Shown here: positions 6,968 to 14,130 of the stretch, piece by piece | How positions within the stretch are numbered: the stretch's first letter is position 1 | How the letters are laid out: each line of letters starts with the position of its first letter | DNA from: an uncultured Ruminococcus sp. | Lineage (GTDB): Bacteria > Bacillota > Clostridia > Oscillospirales > Ruminococcaceae | Length of the DNA: 14,130 nucleotides | NCBI GenBank assembly: GCA_946188175.1 | Contig: CAMHUJ010000006.1 | Coordinates: forward strand, 1-14,130 | Reading direction: 5' to 3' | Notes under the pieces: generated by a model | What the model was told of the DNA's origin: nothing | What the model saw: the letters and a program-made list of their open reading frames with translations, nothing else | The model's database searches: none | Position numbers and translations under genes: made by a program

Positions 6968-7540
6968 ATGAAACACGAAAAAACAGTCCGTCTGGTGACC
7001 AGTGCCATGATGATCGCGCTTGCGACCGTTCTCAGCATGATCACCATTGTCAAGATGCCGCTCGGAGGCAGCCTGACGCCGCTCAGTATGCTGCCGATCT
7101 GTATTGTATCGCTGCGCTACGGCGTGAAGTGGGGCGTATTCACCTCGTTTGTCTATGCGCTCGTACAGCTTGCGATCGACCTGAGCTCCGTACTGAGCTG
7201 GGGTCTGACGCCGCTTGCCGTTGCAGCCTGCATTCTGATTGACTATCTGCTTGCATTCACTGTTCTCGGTACGGCAGGCATGTTCCGCAAGAAAGGCGTG
7301 ATCGGCGCGGTCGGCGGCATTGCAGTCGCCATTCTGCTGCGTTATCTCTGCCATATTATCTCCGGCGGAACGGTCTTTTCGATCTGGTGCGAGTGGGACA
7401 GTGCATGGTGGTATTCTGTCTGCTACAACGGTGCATTCATGCTGCCGGAATGCGTCCTGACGGTGATCGTATCCTACATTCTGCTGCGCGTGCCGCAGAC
7501 GAAAAAGCTGCTTATCGGTACGGAACAAACCGCTGCATAA
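6968..7540 (+). CDS. thiT: ThiT, thiamine-binding S component of an ECF transporter
   Basis: A 190-residue membrane protein with about six hydrophobic segments, the size and hydropathy of ThiT (YuaJ). It binds thiamine with high affinity and needs the shared EcfA/EcfA'/EcfT energising module, which is not in this window. Family-like stretches are PLGGSLTPLSMLPI (31-44), RYLCHIISGG (125-134) and the aromatic-rich WWYSVCYNG (147-155) near the C-terminal binding-site region, after two tryptophans at 140 and 143. The TPP riboswitch upstream confirms the substrate independently. The start is not certain: ATG 6968 is 12 bases after AGAGG, while in-frame ATG 6956 directly abuts it and would add four residues. 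A seven-codon open frame at 6948-6971 overlaps the 6968 start as ATGA. A strong terminator follows 14 bases after the stop. Confidence 0.95.
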   Translation: MKHEKTVRLVTSAMMIALATVLSMITIVKMPLGGSLTPLSMLPICIVSLRYGVKWGVFTSFVYALVQLAIDLSSVLSWGLTPLAVAACILIDYLLAFTVLGTAGMFRKKGVIGAVGGIAVAILLRYLCHIISGGTVFSIWCEWDSAWWYSVCYNGAFMLPECVLTVIVSYILLRVPQTKKLLIGTEQTAA

Positions 7541-7554
7541 ATATCCGGTTGAAC

Positions 7555-7594
7555 AAACCGCGCTCCGGTGCATGATCACGGAGCGCGGTTTTTT
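7555..7594. terminator. Shared terminator between thiT and tspO
   Basis: A perfect 13-bp stem (7555-7567 with 7579-7591) carries T residues on the plus side (7589-7594) and TTTGTT on the minus side. It should stop thiT transcripts well and those of the convergent tspO less well. Its plus-strand T-run overlaps the tspO stop codon (7593-7595). Confidence 0.9.
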
Positions 7595-8072
7595 ATCTGT
7601 TCAGCAGCCAGACACCGGTATTCAGGTACAGTGCAAAGCAGCACCAGACCAGATACGGCACCTGCATCCATGCGGCTGTTTTGGATATCTTCCGGTAGAA
7701 ATTGATCATCAGAATGATCGACGCGATCATGCCGAGCAGCCAGAGCGCGGCAAAGCCGTACCAGCCCAGCCCGAAGAACCAGATCATCCAGCAGAAGAAG
7801 AATGTCATCTGTACGCCGAAAACGACGGATGCGGTTTCCGCCTGCGGTGTGCCCATTGTTTTCTCGCGGATCAGCGCGAAGCCGTAGCCGATCAGGAACA
7901 GCAGAATCGTCCACGCAATCGGGAAGACGATGCGCGGCGGTGTCAGGGCAGGCTTTGCGATCTGTTCAAACCGCTGTAAGCCGTCTCTTGTGAGCCAGCT
8001 TGCCGCGCCGCCTGCCGCTAAGCTGAATGCGACCCAGAATACGGCTTTTTTCCAGAATTTCGGAGCTTTCAT
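7593..8072 (-). CDS. tspO: TspO/MBR family tryptophan-rich membrane protein
   Basis: A 159-residue protein with five predicted membrane segments, the normal TspO size. Family motifs are ALTPPRIVFPIAW (42-54), Gln88 with Trp95 and FF at 99-100, the A-x-W region (109-111), and near the C-terminus the AW...PYLVW...FALYLN stretch (134-151). TspO proteins bind tetrapyrroles such as haem and protoporphyrin and are linked to stress responses; the exact role in Firmicutes is unclear. The usual Q-x-x-x-N-x-x-W motif lacks its Asn: the residue between Gln88 and Trp95 is Phe. The start is supported by AGAGGTG five bases before ATG. It converges on thiT and shares a terminator with it. I could not identify a convincing promoter in the 208-base gap 8073-8280; other than the terminator at 8221-8260 I see nothing there. 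Confidence 0.92.
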   Translation of the reverse strand: MKAPKFWKKAVFWVAFSLAAGGAASWLTRDGLQRFEQIAKPALTPPRIVFPIAWTILLFLIGYGFALIREKTMGTPQAETASVVFGVQMTFFFCWMIWFFGLGWYGFAALWLLGMIASIILMINFYRKISKTAAWMQVPYLVWCCFALYLNTGVWLLNR

Positions 8073-8220
8073 ATCATCACCTCTTTGTCGTATTGTATGA
8101 GCTGATGATGCTTTTTATTCATGCAGACTGATCCGATCATTAGAATCCGGAATTTGAAATGAGAAATTATGGTATCTCACGTTTCGCCGCGCGAATGTGG
8201 GAACATCTGAATCTATATAC

Positions 8221-8260
8221 AAAAAGCCGCCTCAATCAGCAGCGTGATTGAAGCGGCTTT
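8221..8260 (-). terminator. Intrinsic terminator of the large ABC exporter gene
   Basis: AAAGCCGC-C-TCAATCA (8223-8238) pairs with TGATTGA-A-GCGGCTTT (8245-8260), with one C-A mismatch and a six-base loop. On the minus strand it ends in five T (8225-8221). It starts 20 bases after the exporter stop codon. Confidence 0.85.
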
Positions 8261-8280
8261 GTATATCGCAGATGCTTCTG

Positions 8281-11200
8281 TTATTCGGTACGCAGTGCGA
8301 TAACGGGGTCTTTCTTTGCTGCCAGTCTTGCAGGAATGATGCCGGCGATCAGCGTCAGCAGCACCGAGATCGCAACCAGAATCACCGCATAGACCGGACG
8401 CAGGAATGCGACATCCGGCGCACCGGCTGCCTTCTCGATGATCATATTGATCGGGATATCGAGCAGCACCGTAATCAGTACGCCGATGATACCGGCGACC
8501 AGTCCGACGATGAAGGTCTCTGCATTGAACACATGGCTGACGTCACGCTTCGATGCACCGATCGAGCGGAGAATACCGATCTCCTTCGTGCGCTCCAGAA
8601 CGGAGATATACGTGATAATGCCGATCATGATCGACGAAACCACGAGCGAAATCGAAACAAAGCCGATCAGCACATAGGAGACCATATTGATGATCTTCGT
8701 CACCGACGAGAGCAGAATGCCGATATAATCGGTATATTCGATTGCGGCATCCTCGTCGCCGTCCTTTGCCTGCTTGTCGTTATATTCCTGAATGAAATCC
8801 TCGAACTGCTCCTTTGCCTCAAAGCTCTCGGAGTAAATCTGAATTGCAAACGGGCTTTCGGGGTCACGCAGACCGAGCTTTTGCAGGTTGCCGTCATAGG
8901 TGTTGTCGGTGGACTGCGACAGAATCTGATCCTTGAACACGGAGATCAGCATATCCTCATCCATTGTAGCGAGCGCCTTTTTCATGCTCTCGACATCCTT
9001 TGCCGGATTGAGCGACTGTGCCAGTGCATTGACCTCATCCTCGCTCATTGCGGCAATCTTTGCACGGATTGCATCTGCGGTGATCTGCGATTCCATGATG
9101 CCCTGATAGAGCGCCAGCAGCGTATCATCATCGAGCCCCTCGAGCAGTGCCGGATTCGGGTCTGTACCTGCCTGCTCCGCGAGCATCATCATCAGGGCGC
9201 CCTGACCCTGCTGCGTTGCGGCGAATGCCTTTGCGTCATCGAGTGTTATGCTGTCGAGCATGCTCGGTGCGACTGCCGCGACCAGATCATCGTCGTTCAT
9301 GTCATTGAGCGCTTCAATGACATTGTCCGGCGAGATCGAATTGCCGTACATCTTGGAGAACAACCCTTGCAGCTGTGCAAATTCCGCCTCGCTCATGTTG
9401 TCGAGGTATGCGTAGACATCGTCAATCGTGACGTCCTCGTGATCCTCGAACTCATAGCCGGTAAAGACGTCGATGTCCGGCTTTGCCTGCTGCTGCTTCA
9501 CAATTTCGGTATCCGCGATTTCATCGAGCAGATAATCGACGAGCTCCTGCGTATAGCAGATCGTGCCTGCCATGAGCGCGCCGGTCGGCGTACCCGCCTT
9601 TTTGCGGACGATACCGGAGATATGCACCGGAACGCCGTCCTCGATTTTATCCGCCATGAATTCATCATTGCGGCTGCGGTCCTTCCAGCAGTTTTCGGTC
9701 TTGTCAAATTCATAGAGGTCGGTTTGCAGAATGACGCGGAACTGCATGTTCATCAGGTCATTGTAATCGTAGCTGGCAGACTGTACCTCGACGCTCTTGC
9801 CTGCCATGAGATCGGCAAAGACATTGGAAATCTCATCCGGATCGCGCAGACCGAGACCGTAGAGCGTCATGCCCGTGACCTCATTATAATCATCGACAAC
9901 GAGAATGACCTCGTTCATGCTCTCCGGCCAGTGACCGCAGAGGACATCATACTGCTGATCGAGCAGCTGCCGGTCGCCGTAGAGCAGCGTCCAGATATCC
10001 ATGCCGTCCGTGCTCATCGACATGAGCTGTGAATAGGACGAGGACATATTGTTCATATCGTAGCCGAGCATCTGATAGTATGCATCGACGAGCGGATTCG
10101 GGTTGACCGGCGTCACGCGGTCGGTCGTGTCGGCGAGATAGACCAGCGGCTGAATATTGTAATTGTATTCGACGTTATATGCGCTGAGCCGGTCCTTGTT
10201 GTCCTCGATATACTTTTTGAAGCCGACCATATCGTTCTGCTTGACCTCGGAGACCATTGCATTGAGCATTTCCGCCTCCTGACCGGTCGAATAGACCTTA
10301 TCGAGCGGATGCTCCTCCTTATGCTCCGCCTGACCGGTGATATTCTCGACGATGCTCGAAAGATCAACGGACTGCGAGAGAATCGTCAGCGGATACGAGG
10401 AAAGTGTATTCTCCTGCACCTCGTTGATATAGGTCTGGAAGCCGTCCGAGAGCGAGAGGATCAGCGAGATGCCGATGATGCCGATGCTGCCTGCAAATGC
10501 GGTCAGCAGCGTGCGTCCCTTTTTCGTCAGCAGATTGTTCAGCGAAAGCGAAAATGCCGTCGCAGAGCTCATGGAGACCTTTTTCTTCTTTTCTTTGGTC
10601 TCAGATTTCTCCGCCGACCGTTTTTTTGCAAGGAAGCCGGTACGGTCTGCGATTGCCTGCTTTTCGTCATAGGGCTTTGAATCGCTCTGAATCTTGCCGT
10701 CGAGCAGCCGGATGATGCGCGTTGCATACTGCTCGGCAAGCTCCGGATTGTGCGTAACCATAATGACAAGGCGGTCCTTTGCGATCTCCTTGAGCAGGTC
10801 CATGATCTGCACGCTCGTTTCGGTATCGAGTGCGCCGGTCGGCTCATCGGCGAGCAGAATCTCCGGATCGTTGATCAGTGCACGCGCGATTGCGACACGC
10901 TGCATCTGACCGCCGGACATCTGATTCGGTTTCTTGTGAATCTGGTCGCCCAGACCGACACGCTCAAGCATTTTCTTTGCACGCTCGCGGCGCTCCGTCT
11001 TGGAGATGCCGGAAAGCGTCAGCGCAAGCTCGACATTGGAAAGCACTGTCTGATGCGGGATCAGATTATAGGTCTGAAAGACAAATCCGATTGTGTGATT
11101 GCGGTAGTGATCCCAGTCTCTGTCTTTATACTCCTTCGTGGATTTGTTCGCAATGGTCAGATCGCCTTCGGTGTAGCGGTCGAGTCCGCCGATGATATTG

Positions 11201-11343
11201 AGCAATGTTGTTTTGCCGCAGCCGGACGGACCGAGCACCGCGACAAATTCGTTCTGCCGGAACTGGATGTCAATTCCCTTGAGTGCGTGAACCTCCGAAT
11301 CACCCGAAAGGTAATTCTTCGTGATTCCCTTTAATCCGAGCAA
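8281..11343 (-). CDS. Fused ABC exporter: MacB/LolD-type ATPase plus FtsX-like permease
   Basis: A 1020-residue single-chain transporter subunit. The N-terminal ATPase (about 1-230) has Walker A GPSGCGKTT (38-46), Q-loop Gln90, signature MSGGQMQR (142-149), Walker B ILLADEP (162-168) and H-loop His198, as in LolD/MacB. A basic linker (about 240-258) leads to membrane segment 1 (about 276-298), an extracellular region of nearly 580 residues, and three further segments (about 882-909, 944-962, 983-1003). The last part has the FtsX/MacB signature region ERTKEIGILRSIGA (917-930) and ends PARLAAKKDPVIALR. Such type VII (MacB-type) proteins act as dimers and drive export or membrane-protein signalling by mechanical movement; the substrate is not evident. 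The extracellular part contains acidic helical repeats (about 650-810). The start codon is TTG, ten bases after GGAAAGG; no in-frame ATG or GTG lies near it. No two-component system or membrane-fusion protein is adjacent. Confidence 0.93.
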   Translation of the reverse strand: MLGLKGITKNYLSGDSEVHALKGIDIQFRQNEFVAVLGPSGCGKTTLLNIIGGLDRYTEGDLTIANKSTKEYKDRDWDHYRNHTIGFVFQTYNLIPHQTVLSNVELALTLSGISKTERRERAKKMLERVGLGDQIHKKPNQMSGGQMQRVAIARALINDPEILLADEPTGALDTETSVQIMDLLKEIAKDRLVIMVTHNPELAEQYATRIIRLLDGKIQSDSKPYDEKQAIADRTGFLAKKRSAEKSETKEKKKKVSMSSATAFSLSLNNLLTKKGRTLLTAFAGSIGIIGISLILSLSDGFQTYINEVQENTLSSYPLTILSQSVDLSSIVENITGQAEHKEEHPLDKVYSTGQEAEMLNAMVSEVKQNDMVGFKKYIEDNKDRLSAYNVEYNYNIQPLVYLADTTDRVTPVNPNPLVDAYYQMLGYDMNNMSSSYSQLMSMSTDGMDIWTLLYGDRQLLDQQYDVLCGHWPESMNEVILVVDDYNEVTGMTLYGLGLRDPDEISNVFADLMAGKSVEVQSASYDYNDLMNMQFRVILQTDLYEFDKTENCWKDRSRNDEFMADKIEDGVPVHISGIVRKKAGTPTGALMAGTICYTQELVDYLLDEIADTEIVKQQQAKPDIDVFTGYEFEDHEDVTIDDVYAYLDNMSEAEFAQLQGLFSKMYGNSISPDNVIEALNDMNDDDLVAAVAPSMLDSITLDDAKAFAATQQGQGALMMMLAEQAGTDPNPALLEGLDDDTLLALYQGIMESQITADAIRAKIAAMSEDEVNALAQSLNPAKDVESMKKALATMDEDMLISVFKDQILSQSTDNTYDGNLQKLGLRDPESPFAIQIYSESFEAKEQFEDFIQEYNDKQAKDGDEDAAIEYTDYIGILLSSVTKIINMVSYVLIGFVSISLVVSSIMIGIITYISVLERTKEIGILRSIGASKRDVSHVFNAETFIVGLVAGIIGVLITVLLDIPINMIIEKAAGAPDVAFLRPVYAVILVAISVLLTLIAGIIPARLAAKKDPVIALRTE

Positions 11344-11400
11344 GATAACACAACCTTTCCCTCTCTTAAAATTGCAGATTTACCCATAATGATAATGTGG

Positions 11401-11409
11401 AGTATAGCA
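11401..11409 (-). promoter_or_regulatory. Extended -10 promoter of the ABC exporter
   Basis: On the minus strand TG, C, then TATACT (11406-11401) lies 58 bases before the TTG start. No good -35 box is seen at 17-18 bases. The gap 11344-11607 otherwise holds only the GH3 promoter. Confidence 0.5.
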
Positions 11410-11543
11410 TGCGATTGTGACTGTTTTGTGATACGGAACAGATTTCGGCGTTTTGTGCATCCTGCCAGTTTATGCTTTCTGTTTTTGTACACTATAACAA
11501 CTGCTTTTGCGGATAATCGGACAGCGGATGTGCGGAAACTTTA

Positions 11544-11573
11544 TTGACTTCGCAGATGCCGCTGACGTATAAT
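11544..11573 (+). promoter_or_regulatory. Promoter of the GH3 gene
   Basis: -35 TTGACT (11544-11549) and a perfect -10 TATAAT (11568-11573) separated by 18 bases, 34 bases before the GH3 ATG. No clear operator or catabolite-repression site was recognised nearby. Confidence 0.82.
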
Positions 11574-11607
11574 AAAAGCACAGATATAAATGGAATGAGG
11601 ATACCGT

Positions 11608-14130
11608 ATGAAACAAACAGAGATTACCCGGAAGCGTGCGGCGGAGCTGACCGCACAGCTGACACTGGATGAAAAGCTCGGTCTGCTGACGACGCATCAG
11701 CATGCAGTCGAACGGCTCGGGCTGGAGGAATTCTATATCGGGACAGAGGTCGCAAGAGGCTTTGTCGGGCGTGAGGAAGCGGATTATTCAACCGTATTTC
11801 CGCAGCCGGTCGGGCTTGCCGCGACCTTTGACCGTGACCTGCTCTATCGGCTCGGCGAGATCGCCGGAACCGAGTGCCGCGCCTATTACAATAAGGATCA
11901 CAAATCCGCGCTCTGCGTCTGGGGACCGACCGTCGATATGGAGCGTGACCCGCGCTGGGGCAGAACCGAGGAAGCCTACGGCGAGGACCCGTATCTTGCA
12001 GGCGAGCTGACCGCCGCGCTGACAAACGGCATGGCAGGAGAGCATCCGGTTTATCTCCGCGTGCTGCCGACCCTGAAACATTTTTGCGCAAACAATTATG
12101 AGGAGCGTGTCACCGGCAATTCCGATCTGCCGCCGCGCCTGAAACATGAATATTACTATGCCGCATTCATGCCTGCGATCCGTTTCGGCGGCGCAAAGAG
12201 CGTCATGACGGCATATAACGAGATCAACGGCGTTCCGGCGATTTGTAATCCCGATTTGCAGCACATTCTCAAGGAGAAATGGGGACTGTGGTTTACGGTC
12301 ACGGACGGCGCCGATTTCGTTCAGACGCTGCTGATGCACAAGTACGGCACATCGCATGCCGATGTCTATGCCGAGGCGATCAAAGCGGGCAGCGATATCA
12401 TGACCGATGATGAGAATGTAACGCGCAGGGCTGCGGAATGCGCGCTGCAAGAGGGTCGGCTGACCGAAGCAGAGATAGATCATATGCTGCAAAATGTGCT
12501 CTATGCGCGGATGCGGCTCGGACAGCTCAGCGACGACTGCCCCTATGACAGTATCACGCCGGAGCAGATCGACACGGCGGAATCGAGGGCGGTCAATCTG
12601 CGTGCAGCGGAGGAGCAGATTGTGCTGCTGAAAAATGACGGTCTGCTGCCGCTGAAATCGCCGAAGCGTCTGTTTGTCTGCGGACCGCTTGCCGATGAAA
12701 ACCTCATGGACTGGTATACGGGCTGCTTCCGCGATGCGGTTTCCGTTCTGGAAGGGCTGCGCGCGGAATATCCCGATGCAGAAATCTGCACGGATGCGCT
12801 CTGGGATATCGTCACAGTGCAGGCTGCAAACGGCAAATATCTCTCCGTGCATCCGGACGGCAGCTGTGCCTTCGATGCGGATGCAGTGACAGAAAACGAG
12901 CAGTTTGCCTTGCAGGACTGGGGCGAAAACTGGCAGAATCTCTATGCGCCTGCGCATCAGCGCTATCTGCGCGCCGCGGACGACGGCGGACTGACGCTGC
13001 ACCGCCGCCGCATCTACGACTGGTTTACGCATGAGACCGTCCGGCTGCTGGACACGCCGGACGGCACCGTGCTCGAAGCACCGTTCCGGCATCAGCGCAT
13101 GGAGGCTGCTGCGGACGGCACGATCCGCTTTACGGAGCAGACCGCCGTCACACCGGAACGCGCCTTCCGTGTGCAGATCATCAGCCGCGGCGCAGACCGT
13201 GCCGCAACGCTTGCCGCGGATGCCGATGCGGTCATCTACTGCACGGGCAATCATCCGGTGCAGGTTGCGAAGGAATGCTATGACCGCAAAACACTTGCGC
13301 TGAATATTCAGTCGGGCATGGCAGAGGCGCTGCAACGTGCGAATCCGCGGACGGCAATGCTGCTGATCTCGGGCTACCCTTATGCGATCAACCGTGAGCA
13401 GGCGCTGCTTCCGGCGATCCTCTGGAGCTCCCATGCGGGCGCACATCTCGGAACGGCTGCGGCGCATGTGATCTCCGGCCGATACAATCCCGCCGGACGT
13501 CTGCCGATGACATGGTACCGCTCGGAGCATGATCTCCCCGCAATCGGCAATTATGATATCGCGGCGAACGGTACAACTTATCTTTATTTTCAGGGCAAGC
13601 CGCTGTATCCGTTCGGATACGGTCTCTCATATTCATCCTTCCATTATGATAGTCTGTCTATCATAATGCATGAAGATGACAGCCTGACCGCAGAGGTTAC
13701 ATTGCAGAATGTTTCGGATACCGCAGGCGATGAGGTCGTGCAGATCTATTTTGCCGTGCCGGATTCCGAACTGCGCCGTCCGCTGAAAAAGCTCTGCGGA
13801 TTTGCGCGCGTGCATTTTGCGGCAGGGGAGCGGAAAACGGTTTCCGTCCAGATTCCTGCGTATATCCTGCAAATCTATGACCCGCACAGCAGGCAGATGC
13901 TGACAGAGGGCGGCATCTATCAGTTCTATGCAGGCGGCTCCTCGGATATGCTGCCGCTGGAGGCGTCGGCGGTGCTCAGGGGCGATCCGGTTCCGCTGCG
14001 CGAACGCCGCTTTGATGCGGAGCAGTATGACTGCGCATACGGCGTACAGACCGGCTACAGCCGCAGCCTGCGCCGTCATGTATTGCAGGTGAAGGGCTGG
14101 TTCGGGACGGCGGTTTATACGGGTGTGCCG
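11608..14130 (+). CDS. Glycoside hydrolase family 3 (beta-glucosidase/xylosidase type), C-terminus cut by window
   Basis: The frame is open for 841 codons to the window edge with no stop. The GH3 N-terminal barrel (about 1-300) shows LTLDEKLGLLT near 19-29, RDPRWGR (113-119) followed by YGEDPYL, KHF with Lys157-His158, and a TDGAD stretch whose Asp233 is the expected nucleophile. GH3_C starts near IVLLKNDG (338-345) and reaches about FGYGLSYS (669-676). A fibronectin III-like domain (about 685-765) follows, with GDEVVQIYF and LCGFARV. Inserted within GH3_C (about 402-525) is a three-fold repeated fascin-like beta-trefoil. There is no signal peptide, so the enzyme probably acts in the cytoplasm on imported oligosaccharides. 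GAGG lies seven bases before ATG, behind a good promoter. GH3 specificity (glucoside, xyloside, arabinoside, GlcNAc) cannot be decided; the acid/base residue was not placed. Confidence 0.95.
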   Translation, partial: MKQTEITRKRAAELTAQLTLDEKLGLLTTHQHAVERLGLEEFYIGTEVARGFVGREEADYSTVFPQPVGLAATFDRDLLYRLGEIAGTECRAYYNKDHKSALCVWGPTVDMERDPRWGRTEEAYGEDPYLAGELTAALTNGMAGEHPVYLRVLPTLKHFCANNYEERVTGNSDLPPRLKHEYYYAAFMPAIRFGGAKSVMTAYNEINGVPAICNPDLQHILKEKWGLWFTVTDGADFVQTLLMHKYGTSHADVYAEAIKAGSDIMTDDENVTRRAAECALQEGRLTEAEIDHMLQNVLYARMRLGQLSDDCPYDSITPEQIDTAESRAVNLRAAEEQIVLLKNDGLLPLKSPKRLFVCGPLADENLMDWYTGCFRDAVSVLEGLRAEYPDAEICTDALWDIVTVQAANGKYLSVHPDGSCAFDADAVTENEQFALQDWGENWQNLYAPAHQRYLRAADDGGLTLHRRRIYDWFTHETVRLLDTPDGTVLEAPFRHQRMEAAADGTIRFTEQTAVTPERAFRVQIISRGADRAATLAADADAVIYCTGNHPVQVAKECYDRKTLALNIQSGMAEALQRANPRTAMLLISGYPYAINREQALLPAILWSSHAGAHLGTAAAHVISGRYNPAGRLPMTWYRSEHDLPAIGNYDIAANGTTYLYFQGKPLYPFGYGLSYSSFHYDSLSIIMHEDDSLTAEVTLQNVSDTAGDEVVQIYFAVPDSELRRPLKKLCGFARVHFAAGERKTVSVQIPAYILQIYDPHSRQMLTEGGIYQFYAGGSSDMLPLEASAVLRGDPVPLRERRFDAEQYDCAYGVQTGYSRSLRRHVLQVKGWFGTAVYTGVP
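13642..13668. repeat. Perfect 11-bp inverted repeat inside the GH3 gene
   Basis: CATTATGATAG (13642-13652) and CTATCATAATG (13658-13668) are exact reverse complements around TCTGT. The site is AT-rich in a GC-rich gene and falls at the link between GH3_C and the fibronectin III-like domain. Confidence 0.8.

Noticed and set aside
8248..10032. Long plus-strand open frame of 594 codons opposite the ABC exporter
   Set aside because: It is rich in Cys, His, Asp and Arg with no domain motifs and no convincing start, and lies wholly over an exporter with complete ATPase and permease motifs. It is a codon-bias shadow.
11788..13530. Minus-strand open frame of 580 codons opposite the GH3 gene
   Set aside because: The plus strand encodes an unbroken GH3 enzyme with all expected motifs; the reverse frame is Arg/His-rich without recognisable domains.

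Overview
The window looks like chromosomal DNA of a Gram-positive gut or rumen Clostridia bacterium, most like Ruminococcus (Oscillospiraceae). This rests on strong GGAGG-type ribosome binding sites, sigma-A-like promoters, an IreB (UPF0297) protein, a DUF1540 cysteine-rich protein, a TPP riboswitch driving the ECF thiamine component ThiT, a cytoplasmic GH3 glycosidase and a moderately GC-rich codon choice. The genus is inferred from gene content and was not tested by a search. I see no rRNA, tRNA, CRISPR array, transposase or phage gene.

Layout, left to right. Positions 1-1400 are on the minus strand: the first seven codons of a probable LysR-type regulator (running off the left edge), then a membrane-anchored alpha/beta hydrolase with its own strong promoter. 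This part is visibly more AT-rich than the rest. Positions 1570-3981 are a plus-strand two-gene ABC transporter unit (ATPase, then a permease overlapping it by 8 nt) closed by a strong terminator. Positions 4151-5800 are a minus-strand operon, NfeD-like protein then SPFH/band-7 protein, with a promoter and a terminator. Positions 5925-6680 hold two small plus-strand genes: a DUF1540 protein and ireB, the latter behind a near-consensus promoter. Positions 6752-7594 are a complete thiamine-uptake unit: promoter, TPP aptamer, intrinsic terminator, thiT, terminator. A convergent minus-strand tspO follows. Positions 8221-11409 are one very large minus-strand ABC exporter, an ATPase fused to a MacB/FtsX-type permease. 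Positions 11544-14130 begin a plus-strand GH3 glycoside hydrolase that runs open off the right edge.

The genes mostly form separate short transcription units, not one pathway. Real functional pairs are the two-gene ABC unit, NfeD with SPFH (a known membrane-microdomain pair), and the riboswitch with ThiT. No clear new multi-gene system was found. The most unusual points are within proteins: a run of about 28-residue acidic helical repeats in the extracellular part of the large exporter, and a fascin-like beta-trefoil inserted in the GH3 enzyme. A possible alternative fold in the TPP leader and a start-less open frame ending at the hydrolase ribosome binding site also merit checking.
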